Source: Salinispira pacifica (GTDB lineage Bacteria > Spirochaetota > Spirochaetia > DSM-27196 > Salinispiraceae). From it: DNA of 64,000 nucleotides. Every line of letters starts with the position of its first letter. The first letter of the stretch is position 1. The position numbers and the translations under genes were made by a program. Shown piece after piece: positions 63,762-64,000 of this stretch. The notes below the pieces were generated by a model. That model was not told the DNA's origin. It did no database searches and saw only the letters and a program-made list of their open reading frames with translations. The stretch spans positions 2,771,570-2,835,569 of the forward strand of contig NC_023035.1 in the NCBI RefSeq assembly GCF_000507245.1, in the 5' to 3' direction.

Positions 63762-64000
63762 GCAGACAGCACATGCAGGGAACCCGAAGCCGACGGCACA
63801 TACCAGAAAGCCAGCGGCACACATCAGGCATACTCTCCGCCGTTTCACTGCGCCTGCTCCTGCTCATTCTGGCCGCCGGGCTTGTCCTTGCCTCCTGTTC
63901 CGGACGGAGAGAGTGGATAGAGTTCCGGGGAAATCAGGGCATCGGAAAGGCTGAAACCGCCATCAACCCTCCCATTGCAGTCAAATGGAAGCTGCTGCTC
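63758..64000 (+). CDS. PQQ-repeat-like lipoprotein, N-terminal fragment
   Basis: Starts at the ATG overlapping the transglutaminase stop and is open to the right edge (81 codons). A 30-residue polar, basic tail precedes a hydrophobic stretch LRLLLLILAAGLVLASC whose lipobox Cys is near residue 47. What follows (EFRGNQGIGKAE, then VKWKLLL) looks like the first blade of a PQQ-like beta-propeller, as in BamB-type proteins. Fourth gene of the moxR unit. Identity is tentative because only the start is visible. Confidence 0.6.
   Translation, partial: MSRQHMQGTRSRRHIPESQRHTSGILSAVSLRLLLLILAAGLVLASCSGRREWIEFRGNQGIGKAETAINPPIAVKWKLLL

Noticed and set aside
1-64000. tRNA, rRNA or CRISPR array
   Set aside because: No cloverleaf with a CCA end, no rRNA-like stretch and no regularly spaced identical repeats of 25-40 bases were seen by eye.

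Overview
The window (about 54% G+C by eye) reads as chromosomal DNA of a free-living, heterotrophic bacterium. The gene set suggests a spirochaete of the Spirochaeta/Salinispira type: a K+-dependent ion-pumping pyrophosphatase, lipoproteins with short lipoboxes, a multi-TM chemotaxis receptor, a 7TM-like kinase paired with a response-regulator adenylate cyclase, two methylthiotransferases, and sucrose-phosphate synthesis typical of salt-adapted cells. This taxonomic guess is inference from content only. No rRNA, tRNA or CRISPR array was seen.

Layout. 1-3.7 kb: the tail of an M3 peptidase, a small accessory patch (methyltransferase-like protein, HTH/DUF2087 regulator) and a complete insertion sequence with terminal inverted repeats and a 12-bp target duplication. 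3.7-10.7 kb: envelope and secreted proteins (GH13 alpha-amylase lipoprotein, FecR/TPR protein, PKD lipoprotein) and an acyltransferase with an unusual zinc-ribbon tail. 10.7-15.4 kb: small lipoprotein, galK, a conserved unknown and hppA. 15.5-19.8 kb: 2-hydroxyacid dehydrogenase, then a histidine kinase, a single-domain response regulator and a response regulator fused to a class III adenylate cyclase. 19.9-31 kb: central metabolism and regulation (ppc, TPR protein, pyk, Lon-N domain protein, GAF-GGDEF, nadA, lipA, LacI regulator).

31-36.8 kb: a plus-strand operon of flavin reductase, miaB, mtaB, an unrecognised ORF and a spore-photoproduct-lyase-like radical SAM protein. It converges with a minus-strand run of a UvrD-type helicase, a clostripain-like lipoprotein that seems to have lost its catalytic residues, a chemotaxis receptor, malic enzyme and an amino-acid ABC transporter (36.8-46.7 kb).

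46.8-55.3 kb: an amino-sugar utilisation locus. A GH3 exo-glycosidase and a GH94 phosphorylase are transcribed leftward; nagA, nagB, a ROK repressor and a ROK sugar kinase rightward. The 236-bp divergent region has a promoter in each direction, each with a palindromic operator-like site over the predicted transcription start. A four-copy array with an exact 21-bp period lies between nagA and nagB. Together the enzymes would turn chitobiose-type disaccharides into GlcNAc, GlcNAc-1-P, GlcNAc-6-P and finally fructose-6-P; no transporter is encoded beside them.

55.3-59 kb: a sucrose-phosphate-synthase-like glycosyltransferase and a protein that joins sucrose-phosphate phosphatase to a GH100 (neutral/alkaline invertase) domain, an arrangement that could both make and cleave sucrose. 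59-64 kb: a MoxR ATPase, DUF58, transglutaminase (TgpA-like, interrupted by an apparent one-base frameshift) and PQQ-repeat lipoprotein operon running off the end. Several genes (15570, 25604, 26331, 27431, 59152) have a TATAAT-like hexamer 6-12 bases before the start codon and no clear Shine-Dalgarno sequence, suggesting leaderless transcripts.
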